Positions 33,588 through 41,907 of a stretch of 51,529 nucleotides of DNA are shown here, in pieces. The stretch comes from Pseudomonadota bacterium (GTDB lineage: Bacteria; Pseudomonadota; Alphaproteobacteria; Rhizobiales; Rhizobiaceae): assembly GCA_023419535.1 (NCBI GenBank), contig JAEZXX010000056.1, positions 1 to 51,529 on the forward strand, read 5' to 3'. The number at the start of each line of letters is the position of its first letter. Within the stretch, counting starts at the first letter, position 1. The position numbers were made by a program, and so were the translations under genes. Under the pieces are notes generated by a model. That model made no database searches, was not told the origin of the DNA, and saw only the letters and a program-made list of their open reading frames with translations.

Positions 33588-34240
33588 TTCGGCTCGCGTC
33601 TCCCGCCCTCGCCGCCCTGCTCCTCGCCGGCTGCGCCAACGTCCATCACATCGAGGTCGGCCCGGTGCCGACGGACTACCGGACCCAGCATCCGATCGTC
33701 GTCTCGGAGGGCGAGACGGTCCTGGAGATCCCCGTGACCGCGCACGACACGCGGCTGACGCTGGGCTCGTCCTCGCGCATCGACGAGTTCGCCGATCGCT
33801 TCCGCCATTCGCGCTCCGCGGCCGTCCGCCTGATGGTGCCGGTCGGGTCCCTGAACGAGCAGGCCGCCCGGCTCGCCGCGGTCGACGCCGTGTCGCGCCT
33901 GCGGGCGCGCGGCGTCCCGCACGACCGGATCGTCGTCTCCAGCTACGCGTCCGGCGGCGTATCGGGACCGGTCCCGCTGCGTCTCGCCTACTCCTCGCTC
34001 CAGGCGAGCGTCGCCCCCTGCGGCCGCTGGCCGGAGGACCTCGCCTCCACCCACGACAACCGCAACTACTTCAATTTCGGCTGCGCCAGCCAGGCGAACC
34101 TTGCCGCCCAGATCGCCGATCCGCAGGATCTGCTCACCCCTCGCGGGCGCAGCGAGATCGACGCGGCGCGCCGCACCACGTCTCTGGGCCGCTACCGCGC
34201 CGGTCAGCCCCTGCCGACCTCCGGGGAGGTGAACTACTGA
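33584..34240 (+). CDS. cpaD: Pilus assembly lipoprotein CpaD
   Basis: 218 residues. A lipoprotein signal with lipobox LLAGC (Cys17) is followed by the CpaD domain, including DYRTQHPIVVSEGE and VAPCGRWPEDLA, with NYFNFGCASQANLAAQIADP near the C-terminus. It is probably an outer-membrane lipoprotein that supports secretin localisation. Its start overlaps the cpaC stop, and its stop shares a base with the cpaE start (TGATG), so cpaC-D-E are translationally coupled. Confidence 0.95.
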   Translation: MIRLASPALAALLLAGCANVHHIEVGPVPTDYRTQHPIVVSEGETVLEIPVTAHDTRLTLGSSSRIDEFADRFRHSRSAAVRLMVPVGSLNEQAARLAAVDAVSRLRARGVPHDRIVVSSYASGGVSGPVPLRLAYSSLQASVAPCGRWPEDLASTHDNRNYFNFGCASQANLAAQIADPQDLLTPRGRSEIDAARRTTSLGRYRAGQPLPTSGEVNY

Positions 34241-35517
34241 TGGCCGCCCTCGCACAAGCCGCCGCGCACGCCGCGCAGCCCCGCCCCGCCTACGAGGCCG
34301 CCCCGGCCCTTCGGACCGTGCCCCGAATCTCGGTCCAGGCCTTCGTCGAGACGGTCGCGACCTTCGAGGCCATCGAGGAGGCCGGCCGCGACCGGCGGAT
34401 GGTCAAGGCGCAGGTCCGCGTCCAGAACGGCGGCATCAAGGCCGCCTGTGCGCATTATTCGTCGTCGCCGACGCCCAACCTCATCATCATCGAGAGCGCG
34501 CTCGATCCCGATCCGCTGCTCGCCGAGCTCGACGGTCTGGCGCAGCACTGCGATCCGGGCTCCAAGGTGCTCGTCGTCGGGCGGCACAACGACGTGCGGC
34601 TCTATCGCGAGCTGATGCAGCGCGGCATCTCCGAATATCTCGTCGCGCCCGTCGGGCTCGTCGACATCCTGGAGCCGATCGCGCGCATCTTCGTCGACGA
34701 CGAGGCCGAGCCGCTCGGACGCACGCTCGCCTTCATCGGCGCGAAGGGCGGCGTCGGCTCTTCGACGATCGCCCACAACGTCGCCTGGAGCGTCGCGAAG
34801 CTGTTCTCCGCGGAGGTCGTCCTGTGCGACCTCGATCTGCCCTTCGGCACGGCGAACATCAATTTCGACCAGGACCCGCCGCAGGGCATCGCCGAGGCGC
34901 TGCACTCGGCCGACCGCGTCGACGAGGTTCTGCTCGACCGGCTGCTCGTGCGCTGCGCCGAGCATCTGTCGCTGCTCGCCGCGCCCTCCGTCCTCGACCG
35001 CACCTACGACTTCCACGCGGACGCCTTCGCCACCCTCATCGAGGCCGCGCAGCGCTCCACGCCGGTCGTCGTGCTCGACGTGCCCCATCTCTGGAACGAA
35101 TGGACGCGCTCGGTGCTGCGGCAGGCGGACGAGGTCGTCGTCACCGCGATCCCGGATCTGGCGAATCTGCGCAACGCCAAGAACTTCGTCGACACGCTGA
35201 AGGCGCTTCGCCCGAACGACCCCCCGCCGCGCATCGTCCTCAACCAGGTCGGCGCCCCCAAGCGGCCCGAGATCCCCGCCGCCGAGTTCCTCGACGCGCT
35301 CGGCCTGGAGGCCGTCGCCACGATCGGCTTCGATCCGCAGCTCTTCGGAACCGCCGCCAACAACGGACAGATGATCGCCGAGGCCGATCCCAAGCACGCG
35401 GTCAACGAGTCGATGCGCGAGCTCGCCCACCTCGTGACGGGACGCTCGTCGGCCAAGCGCGGAAAGCGCACGGGCGCGGCCGCGCTCCTCGACCTCGTGC
35501 GGCGCAAGCGGGCCTGA
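34240..35517 (+). CDS. cpaE: Pilus assembly ATPase-like protein CpaE (MinD/ParA family)
   Basis: 425 residues. An N-terminal receiver-like domain (about 75-150) is followed by a MinD/ParA-type nucleotide-binding domain beginning TLAFIGAKGGVGSSTIAHN (about 162-180). The deviant Walker A keeps the signature Lys169 (KGG) but has Ser174 where active P-loops have Lys (GK[ST]); I recall this substitution as common in alphaproteobacterial CpaE. DLDLPFGTANINFDQ and VVVTAIPDLANLRNAKNFVD are typical. In Caulobacter CpaE marks the pole for pilus assembly. The start was chosen at the ATG overlapping the cpaD stop. Confidence 0.93.
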   Translation: MAALAQAAAHAAQPRPAYEAAPALRTVPRISVQAFVETVATFEAIEEAGRDRRMVKAQVRVQNGGIKAACAHYSSSPTPNLIIIESALDPDPLLAELDGLAQHCDPGSKVLVVGRHNDVRLYRELMQRGISEYLVAPVGLVDILEPIARIFVDDEAEPLGRTLAFIGAKGGVGSSTIAHNVAWSVAKLFSAEVVLCDLDLPFGTANINFDQDPPQGIAEALHSADRVDEVLLDRLLVRCAEHLSLLAAPSVLDRTYDFHADAFATLIEAAQRSTPVVVLDVPHLWNEWTRSVLRQADEVVVTAIPDLANLRNAKNFVDTLKALRPNDPPPRIVLNQVGAPKRPEIPAAEFLDALGLEAVATIGFDPQLFGTAANNGQMIAEADPKHAVNESMRELAHLVTGRSSAKRGKRTGAAALLDLVRRKRA

Positions 35518-35561
35518 CCTGCGCGACATGACGAGGCTTCGATCCAAGGAGAGCGCGAGCG

Positions 35562-37007
35562 ATGTTCGGTAGACGCGGTCCAGTCCAGAGCGCGCCGACG
35601 GCGGTCGAGCGGCCGGCGGCGGCCGAGCGCGCGGCGCCGATGCCGGAAGCGCCCGTCGTGCGCGCCGCAGAGCCGCGGCCCTCGCGCCGCCCCGAGCCCG
35701 CAGCCCCGCCGCGGCGCAGCGAGGCCTATTACGACGTCAAGACCCAGATCTTCACGGCGCTGATCGACACGGTCGACCCCGCCCAGCTCGCCAAGCTGGA
35801 GACGGAGACGGCCAAGGAGGAGATCCGCGACATCGTCAACGAGATCATCGCGATCAAGAACTTCGCGATGACGATCGCCGAGCAGGAGGATCTGCTCGAC
35901 GACATCTGCAACGACATGCTCGGCTACGGGCCGCTGCAGCCGCTGCTCGAACGCGACGACATCTCCGACATCATGATCAACGGCTCGCGTCAGTCGTTCA
36001 TCGAGGTCGGCGGTAAGATCGAGGAGACGAGCATCCGGTTCCGCGACAACCAGCAGCTCCTCAACATCTGCCAGCGGATCGTCTCCCAGGTGGGACGTCG
36101 CGTCGACGAGACCTCGCCGATCTGCGACGCGCGCCTGCCAGACGGGAGCCGTGTCAACGTCATCGCGCCTCCGCTCGCCATCGACGGCGCGGCGCTGACG
36201 ATCCGAAAGTTCAAGAAGGACAAGCTGACCCTCGACCAGCTCGTGCGCTTCGGCACGATCTCGCCCGAGGGCGCGACCATCCTCGAGATCATTGGGCGCG
36301 TGCGCTGCAACGTCGTGATCTCGGGCGGCACGGGCTCGGGCAAGACGACGCTTCTGAACTGCCTGACGCGCTACATCGACGCCGACGAGCGCATCATCAC
36401 CTGCGAGGACTCGGCGGAACTGCAGCTCCAGCAGCCCCACGTCGTGCGCCTGGAAACCCGCCCGCCCAACATCGAGGGCGAGGGCGAGATCACCATGCGC
36501 GACCTCGTGAAGAACTGCCTGCGCATGCGCCCCGAGCGCATCATCGTGGGCGAGGTGCGCGGACCGGAGGTCTTCGACCTCCTCCAGGCGATGAACACCG
36601 GCCACGACGGCTCGATGGGGACGATCCACTCCAACTCCCCCCGCGAGTGCTTGAACCGCATGGAATCCATGATCGCCATGGGCGGCTATTCGCTGCCGCA
36701 GCGCACCGTGCGCGAGATCATCGTCGGCTCGGTGGACGTCATCGTCCAGGCCGCGCGCCTGCGCGACGGCTCGCGCCGCATCACCCACATCACCGAGGTG
36801 CTGGGCATGGAGGGCGAGGTGATCACCACGCAGGACCTGTTCGTCTACGATATCCTCGGCGAGGACCAGCGCGGCAAGCTCCTCGGCCGCCACCGCTCGA
36901 CCGGCATCGCCCGGCCCGCCTTCTGGGACCGGGCGCGCTACTTCAACGAGGAGAAGCGGCTGGCCGCGGCGCTCGACGCGTCCGAAGCGCTGGCCGGAGC
37001 CTCGTGA
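35562..37007 (+). CDS. cpaF: Pilus assembly secretion ATPase CpaF (TadA)
   Basis: 481 residues. The cytosolic GspE/VirB11-type motor has a low-complexity Pro/Arg/Ala-rich N-terminus (about 1-55) before the conserved body. Motifs are GYGPLQPLLERDDISDIMING, Walker A GGTGSGKTT (254-262), the Asp-box RIITCEDSAELQLQQPHVV, and the Walker B/His-box region IIVGEVRGPEVFDLLQAMNT then GHDGSMGTIHSNSPRE. It powers extension, and probably retraction, of the Flp pilus. It is preceded by a 44-base gap after cpaE. Confidence 0.97.
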   Translation: MFGRRGPVQSAPTAVERPAAAERAAPMPEAPVVRAAEPRPSRRPEPAAPPRRSEAYYDVKTQIFTALIDTVDPAQLAKLETETAKEEIRDIVNEIIAIKNFAMTIAEQEDLLDDICNDMLGYGPLQPLLERDDISDIMINGSRQSFIEVGGKIEETSIRFRDNQQLLNICQRIVSQVGRRVDETSPICDARLPDGSRVNVIAPPLAIDGAALTIRKFKKDKLTLDQLVRFGTISPEGATILEIIGRVRCNVVISGGTGSGKTTLLNCLTRYIDADERIITCEDSAELQLQQPHVVRLETRPPNIEGEGEITMRDLVKNCLRMRPERIIVGEVRGPEVFDLLQAMNTGHDGSMGTIHSNSPRECLNRMESMIAMGGYSLPQRTVREIIVGSVDVIVQAARLRDGSRRITHITEVLGMEGEVITTQDLFVYDILGEDQRGKLLGRHRSTGIARPAFWDRARYFNEEKRLAAALDASEALAGAS

Positions 37008-37011
37008 ACCG

Positions 37012-38007
37012 ATGGTCCTGCTCTTCGTCCTCCTGACGGGCGTCGCGGTCGGCTCGCTCGCCTACGCCATCCTCCAGCCGGCCATCGCGCTCGAGAAGAA
37101 GGCGGAGAGCCGCCTGTCGCAGATGAAAGGGCCGTCCTCGACGCTCGAGGCGCGCCGGAGCCTTCGCGAGCGCAACCAGGAGATCGCCAAGCGGCGTCGC
37201 ACCCTGCACGCCTCGCTGAAGGCGGTGGAGGACAAACAGAAGCAGCACGACCGCGCCGTGGCGCACATGACGCTGGAGCGCCGCATCCAGCAGGCCGGGC
37301 TCTCGATCGGGCGGCACGGCTTCTTCGGCGCGAGCGTCGGCCTCGGGGTCTTCACCTTCGTCCTCGCGCTCGTCTTCGGGCTGTCGCTCCTCCTCGCCCT
37401 CCTCGTCGGCGTCGCCGCCGGCCTTGCCCTGCCGCGTTGGCTGCTGCGGCATCTGCGTCTTCGGCGCCAGCGCCTCTTCGTCGACGAGTTCGCCAACGCC
37501 ATCGACGTGATCGTGCGCGGCATCCGCTCGGGCCTGCCCCTGAACGACACGCTGCGGATGGTCGCCTCGGAGGCCAAGGAACCGGTCGCCTCCGAATTTC
37601 GGCGGATCGTCGAGGGGCAGGCGCTCGGCCTGTCGACCTCCGAGGCCGTGGAGCGGCTCTACCAGAACATGCCGATGATGGAGACCAACTTCTTCGCCAT
37701 TGTCGTCTCGATCCAGAGCCAGGCCGGCGGCAACCTCTCGGAGGCGCTCGGCAATCTCAGCCGCGTCCTGCGCGACCGCAAGAAGATGAAGGCCAAGATC
37801 CAGGCGATGTCGATGGAGGCCAAGGCCTCGGGCGCGATCATCGCGGCGCTGCCGCCGCTGGTCATGCTCTTCGTCTTCCTGACGACGCCGGCCTACATCC
37901 TGCTCCTCTTCACGACCATGACCGGCAATCTCATCATGGCGGCCTCGCTCGTCTGGATGTCGATCGGCGTGCTGGTGATGAAGAAGATGATCGCGTTCGA
38001 CTTCTAG
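37012..38007 (+). CDS. tadB: Pilus assembly inner-membrane protein TadB
   Basis: 331 residues. The T2SS F-type platform domain lies about 155-285 (RLFVDEFANAIDVIVRGIRS, then SGLPLNDTLRMVASEAKEPV, and FFAIVVSIQSQAGGNLSEAL). Hydrophobic helices lie at the N-terminus, at 105-135 and at the C-terminus. A basic coiled stretch (about 25-85) follows the first helix. With TadC it forms the inner-membrane platform on which CpaF acts. It starts 4 bases after cpaF. Confidence 0.95.
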   Translation: MVLLFVLLTGVAVGSLAYAILQPAIALEKKAESRLSQMKGPSSTLEARRSLRERNQEIAKRRRTLHASLKAVEDKQKQHDRAVAHMTLERRIQQAGLSIGRHGFFGASVGLGVFTFVLALVFGLSLLLALLVGVAAGLALPRWLLRHLRLRRQRLFVDEFANAIDVIVRGIRSGLPLNDTLRMVASEAKEPVASEFRRIVEGQALGLSTSEAVERLYQNMPMMETNFFAIVVSIQSQAGGNLSEALGNLSRVLRDRKKMKAKIQAMSMEAKASGAIIAALPPLVMLFVFLTTPAYILLLFTTMTGNLIMAASLVWMSIGVLVMKKMIAFDF

Positions 38008-38056
38008 AGGCGCCGGCCGGCCGGGGGCGACCCGTCCGGCGGGATCGGAGGCACCG

Positions 38057-39037
38057 ATGAACATTCTTTCCGGCTACGGGATCTCGCCGAGCCACCTCGT
38101 CGGAGGCCTGGCCGCGCTCGCGGTCTTCCTGTCGCTCGTTACCTTCGCCTTGCCCATGCTGGCGGGAAGCCAGCTGCGCGGGCGGATGAAGTCGGTGGCG
38201 ATCGAGCGCGACCAGATGCGCGCCCGCGAGCGGGCGCGGCTCGCCGCCGAGCAGGGCAAGGGACGCAGCCAGCGCCGGGCCGACACGGGAATCGCCGCCA
38301 AGGTCGTCCAGGCGCTGGACCTCAAGCGGGCGCTCGCCGACGAGAAGACGATTCAGAACCTCAGGGTTGCGGGCTTCCGGTCCCAGAACGCTCTGACGAT
38401 CTTCCTCTTCGCGCGCGTCTGCCTTCCCGTCCTCTTCCTGTTCCTGGCCGTGACCTACGTCTTCGGCCTCGGCCTCCTGGAGGGTTCGGGACCGCTGCTG
38501 CGCGCCGCGATCTGCATCGTCGTCGGCTTCCTGGGCTTCTACGCGCCGATCCTCTACGTGCGGAACCAGGCGTCCAAGCGCAGCCAGTCGATCACGCGGG
38601 CCTTCCCCGACGCGCTGGACCTCCTGCTGATCTGCGTGGAATCGGGCAATTCGGCCGAGGCGGCCTTCCGGCGCGTGGCGAGCGAGATCGGCATCCAGTC
38701 GGTGCCGCTGGCCGAGGAACTGGTGCTCCTCACCGCCGAACTCTCCTACCTGCCCGACCGGCGGCAGGCCTACGACAATCTCGCCAAGCGCACGAATCTG
38801 GAATCGGTGCGCACGGTCTGCGTGGTGCTGGTCCAGGCCGAGCGCTACGGAACGCCGCTGGGCGTGGCGCTGCGCACCCTGGCGCAGGAGAACCGCGACG
38901 CGCGCATGACGCTGGCCGAGAAGAAGGCCGCCGCACTTCCGCCCAAGCTCACCGTGCCGATGATCCTGTTCTTCCTGCCGGTGCTCTTCGCCGTCATCCT
39001 CGGCCCCGCCGTCATCCAGGGCATGGGCCTGAACTGA
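38057..39037 (+). CDS. tadC: Pilus assembly inner-membrane protein TadC
   Basis: 326 residues. The T2SS F-type domain is AFPDALDLLLICVESGNSAE, then AAFRRVASEIGIQSVPLAEE and YGTPLGVALRTLAQENRDAR, flanked by membrane helices. It is paired with TadB. It is the last forward gene of the locus; the 89-base convergent gap that follows contains the short palindrome GGTCCGGACC (39040-39049) and no T-run. No TadE, TadF or TadG minor-pilin genes are seen next to it. Confidence 0.95.
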   Translation: MNILSGYGISPSHLVGGLAALAVFLSLVTFALPMLAGSQLRGRMKSVAIERDQMRARERARLAAEQGKGRSQRRADTGIAAKVVQALDLKRALADEKTIQNLRVAGFRSQNALTIFLFARVCLPVLFLFLAVTYVFGLGLLEGSGPLLRAAICIVVGFLGFYAPILYVRNQASKRSQSITRAFPDALDLLLICVESGNSAEAAFRRVASEIGIQSVPLAEELVLLTAELSYLPDRRQAYDNLAKRTNLESVRTVCVVLVQAERYGTPLGVALRTLAQENRDARMTLAEKKAAALPPKLTVPMILFFLPVLFAVILGPAVIQGMGLN

Positions 39038-39126
39038 CGGTCCGGACCGCGGCGGACGACGACGCCCGCGGGACCGGCCGATCCTCGCAGGCGTCTTCGC
39101 TTCGGAAACGGCCGACCCTGTGCGCT

Positions 39127-39960
39127 CTAGGCGCCGTCGCGTTCCAGCTCGGCCCAGGTGTTGCGCTGGGAGAGGACGCCGCGCAGATAGGCGATGTTGG
39201 CCGCCGCCTCCTCGGGCGAGAGCTCGCCGGCGGCGATGCGCTCGGCCTCCTCGAAACGGCCCTGGAGGCCGACGACGAGGGCGAGGTTCTGGCGCACGCG
39301 GCTGTCGGCGCCCGGCTGCGCGACGGCCGTGGCCAGCACCTTCTCGGCGTTCGAGAGATCGTTGGCCATCAGGTAGGACATGCCGAGATTGGACAGGACA
39401 GACGGCTCGTTCGGGCGGATGTCGAGCGCCTTCTGGAAGAGGATTCGCGCCGGGCCGGTCTGGCCGAGCTGGTCGAGGATCGCGCCCTCGGTGGAGAGCA
39501 GGCCCCAGTCGGGATGGTCGGGCGTCTGCGCGCGGCGCACCGCGTCCAGCGCCTTCTCCAGTTCGCCCGCGCCGGCGAGCGCCTTGCCGTAGGCGGCGAG
39601 CACGTCGCGGTCCTGCGGGTGGGCGATCGCCATCTGCTGCATGACCGCCAGCGACTGGTCGTTGCGGCCCGTCATGCGAAGGCTCGAGGCATAGGCCATG
39701 CCCGTCGCCTTGTCCTGCGGATTGGTCTCGTAGGAGGCTCCGTAGGCGCGCGTCATCGTGTCGAGCTCGGCCGCGCTCATCGATGCGACGCGCTCGGCCG
39801 GCAGCACGGCCTCGGCCTGCCGCGTCGCGATGGAGCCGGTGTGCATCGGCGAGGTGTTGGCGCAGCCGGCTAGAAGGGCTGCGGCGACGAGGGCGAAGGG
39901 AAGGCGCGAGCGCGACGCCGATCGATGGCGGAGGGCGATCGCAGGCGCCGGTCTCGTCAT
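39127..39960 (-). CDS. TPR lipoprotein, TadD-like
   Basis: 277 residues. A lipoprotein signal has lipobox LLAGC after a basic leader, then a region of TPR repeats (about 75-255): DQSLAVMQQMAIAHPQD, LEKALDAVRRAQTPDHPDW, GPARILFQKALDIRPNEPSV and LSNLGMSYLMANDLSNAEKV. It resembles TadD/CpaI-type pilotins of Flp pilus systems. It converges on tadC and has a CtrA-like box about 77-91 bases upstream, supporting membership in the pilus regulon. Some TPR lipoproteins next to tad genes have unrelated roles. Confidence 0.85.
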   Translation of the reverse strand: MTRPAPAIALRHRSASRSRLPFALVAAALLAGCANTSPMHTGSIATRQAEAVLPAERVASMSAAELDTMTRAYGASYETNPQDKATGMAYASSLRMTGRNDQSLAVMQQMAIAHPQDRDVLAAYGKALAGAGELEKALDAVRRAQTPDHPDWGLLSTEGAILDQLGQTGPARILFQKALDIRPNEPSVLSNLGMSYLMANDLSNAEKVLATAVAQPGADSRVRQNLALVVGLQGRFEEAERIAAGELSPEEAAANIAYLRGVLSQRNTWAELERDGA

Positions 39961-40030
39961 CGATCGTCTCCCCGTGGGTTGGATGGCGCTCCCCCGAAGG
40001 GCGGATCGCTTCGGCCCCGACCATATTTCG

Positions 40031-40051
40031 TTAACCCTAACGGTCCGTTAA
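40031..40051 (-). promoter_or_regulatory. CtrA-like box TTAA-N7-TTAG with adjacent half-site
   Basis: Reading the reverse strand, TTAA (40051-40048), seven bases, TTAG (40040-40037) matches the CtrA consensus at 7 of 8 fixed positions. A further TTAA word lies at 40031-40034. It is in the divergent gap between the TadD-like gene and the aminopeptidase gene. Confidence 0.5.
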
Positions 40052-40100
40052 GCAGGGTCCCCGTAGACCCGCCCGAACGACCGACGAGGAGCGCCGAACC

Positions 40101-41477
40101 ATGCAGGACAGCCTGGCGACAGAAGCCGCGACCGGTGCCAAGCCCGTGACGCCCGTCTTCGAGGGCGCGCTGGAGGAACTGGCGCCGGCGGCCCGGGCCT
40201 GGGCGAAGTCCAGCCGCTACAAGGGCGATGCCGGAGAAGTGCTGCTCGTTCCCGCAGCCTCCGGGGAGGCGGCGTCCGCGCTCCTGGGCCTTGGGAAGCG
40301 CGACCGGACGGGGGTTCCCGAGCGCTCGATGCTGGCCGGCGCGCTGGCCGTCGCTCTTCCTGAGGGGGACTGGACGCTCGCCCCCGGCGATGCCCTCGAC
40401 CCGACCCTTGCAGCGCTTGCCTTCCTGAACGGCGGCTATCGCTTCACGCGCTACCGCACCTTCGGCGACCGGCCGGTCCCGCGGCTCTTCGTGGAGGGCG
40501 CGGACGTTCGCGCGGCCCTCGAGGCTGCGAACGCCACCCGCCTCGTGCGCGACCTCATCAACACCCCGACCAACGATCTCGGCCCGGCCGGGATCGAGGC
40601 GGCGGTCCGCGAGCTGGGGCAGACCTTCTGCGCCGAGGTCTCCTCCATCGTGGGCGACGATCTTCTGTCCTCGAACCTGCCCATGATCCACGCGGTCGGT
40701 CGCGCCAGCGCCGAGGCGCCCCGGCTGGTCGACCTTCGATGGGGCGCCGCGGACGCGCCGAAGATCACGCTCGTCGGCAAGGGCGTCGCCTTCGACACGG
40801 GCGGGCTCGACATCAAGCCGGCCTCCGGCATGCTCCTGATGAAGAAGGACATGGGCGGGGCGGCCAACGTCCTCGGGCTCGCGCATCTCGTCATGGCCGC
40901 GAAGCTGCCGGTGCGGCTGCGCGTGCTGGTGCCCGCGGTCGAGAACGCGATCGCCGGCAACGCCTTCCGGCCGGGCGACGTTTTGAGGAGCCGCGCGGGC
41001 CGCACCGTGGAGATCGGCAACACCGACGCGGAGGGGCGGCTGATCCTCGCCGACGCGCTGGCGCTCGCCGACGAGGAGGCGCCGCGGCTTCTGATCGACA
41101 TGGCGACGCTGACGGGCGCGGCGCGCGTCGCGCTCGGGCCCGATCTGCCGCCCTTCTACACGGACGACGAGGCGCTCGCGGCGAGCATCGCGAAGGCCGC
41201 CGCCGCGCTGCACGATCCGCTCTGGCGCCTGCCGCTCTGGCGTGCCTATGCCGGCAACCTCGCCTCCAAGATCGCCGACACCAACAACGTGACGAGCGAC
41301 GGCATGGCGGGCTCGGTGACGGCGGCGCTGTTCCTGCAGCGCTTCGTCGAGCGCGCGGGCTCGTGGGTCCATCTCGACGTCTACGGCTGGCGGCCGAAGG
41401 CCGGGCCGACGGGCCCGGTCGGCGGCGAGGCACAGGGCATCCGCGCCTTGGCCCGGGTGATCGCCGAGCCGATCTAG
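40101..41477 (+). CDS. M17 leucyl aminopeptidase family protein
   Basis: 458 residues. The N-terminal macrodomain-like region (about 1-150) is divergent. The C-terminal catalytic domain has the two-metal motifs ITLVGKGVAFDTGGLDIKPA (Lys and Asp ligands), LMKKDMGGAANVLGLA (Lys and Asp) and NTDAEGRLILADAL (Asp and Glu ligands plus catalytic Arg). It is a cytosolic dinuclear-metal exopeptidase; this 450-residue subtype is common in alphaproteobacteria beside an NlpC/P60 hydrolase, as here. Upstream lies the CtrA-like site shared with the divergent gene. Confidence 0.94.
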   Translation: MQDSLATEAATGAKPVTPVFEGALEELAPAARAWAKSSRYKGDAGEVLLVPAASGEAASALLGLGKRDRTGVPERSMLAGALAVALPEGDWTLAPGDALDPTLAALAFLNGGYRFTRYRTFGDRPVPRLFVEGADVRAALEAANATRLVRDLINTPTNDLGPAGIEAAVRELGQTFCAEVSSIVGDDLLSSNLPMIHAVGRASAEAPRLVDLRWGAADAPKITLVGKGVAFDTGGLDIKPASGMLLMKKDMGGAANVLGLAHLVMAAKLPVRLRVLVPAVENAIAGNAFRPGDVLRSRAGRTVEIGNTDAEGRLILADALALADEEAPRLLIDMATLTGAARVALGPDLPPFYTDDEALAASIAKAAAALHDPLWRLPLWRAYAGNLASKIADTNNVTSDGMAGSVTAALFLQRFVERAGSWVHLDVYGWRPKAGPTGPVGGEAQGIRALARVIAEPI

Positions 41478-41556
41478 AGGGCGACGCTTGCCAGCCGTCA
41501 TTGCGACGCATAGCGTTCCGGACCGGATGCGAAACGAAAGCCGGGAGGGCTGGGCG

Positions 41557-41907
41557 ATGGGAATCGAGATTCGTCCCGCGCAGGCCTTGCGGCTGATGCA
41601 CCGGAACGCGCTCCGCCAGTCCCGCGAGGCGGAACAGGACCTGACCGTGCGCCAGACCGCGCTTCTGCTCACCGTCTATCTGGAGCCGCCGCCGCACACC
41701 GTGCGCGGCCTTGCGGGAAAGCTGAACGTGACCAAGCCCGTGATCACCCGCGCCCTCGACACGATGGGGCGGCTCGACCTCCTGGAGCGACGCCGCGACC
41801 CCGAGGACCGCCGCAACGTCCTGATCCGGCGCACCGTCGCAGGCAGCCTCTACGTCTCGCGCCTCGCCGACCGGATGGTCGAGGAAGCCGCAGGCCTGCC
41901 GCGATGA
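41557..41907 (+). CDS. MarR-family winged-helix regulator (short)
   Basis: 116 residues from the ATG at 41557, which has an ideal GGGAGGG ribosome-binding site; upstream in-frame TTG (41488) and ATG (41527) are less likely. The winged helix is clear: LTVRQTALLLTVYLE, then VRGLAGKLNVTKPVITRALDTM (recognition helix) and LLERRRDPEDRRNVLI (wing, with the DxRxxxx pattern). It is shorter than usual MarR proteins (about 140) and may dimerise differently. It overlaps the next gene by four bases (ATGA), implying a shared function with the NlpC/P60 hydrolase. Confidence 0.88.
   Translation: MGIEIRPAQALRLMHRNALRQSREAEQDLTVRQTALLLTVYLEPPPHTVRGLAGKLNVTKPVITRALDTMGRLDLLERRRDPEDRRNVLIRRTVAGSLYVSRLADRMVEEAAGLPR

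Noticed and set aside
39040..39049. GGTCCGGACC palindrome as a terminator between tadC and the TPR gene
   Set aside because: Arms of five bases with no loop cannot form a stable intramolecular hairpin, and there is no T-run; it may be only a chance palindrome.
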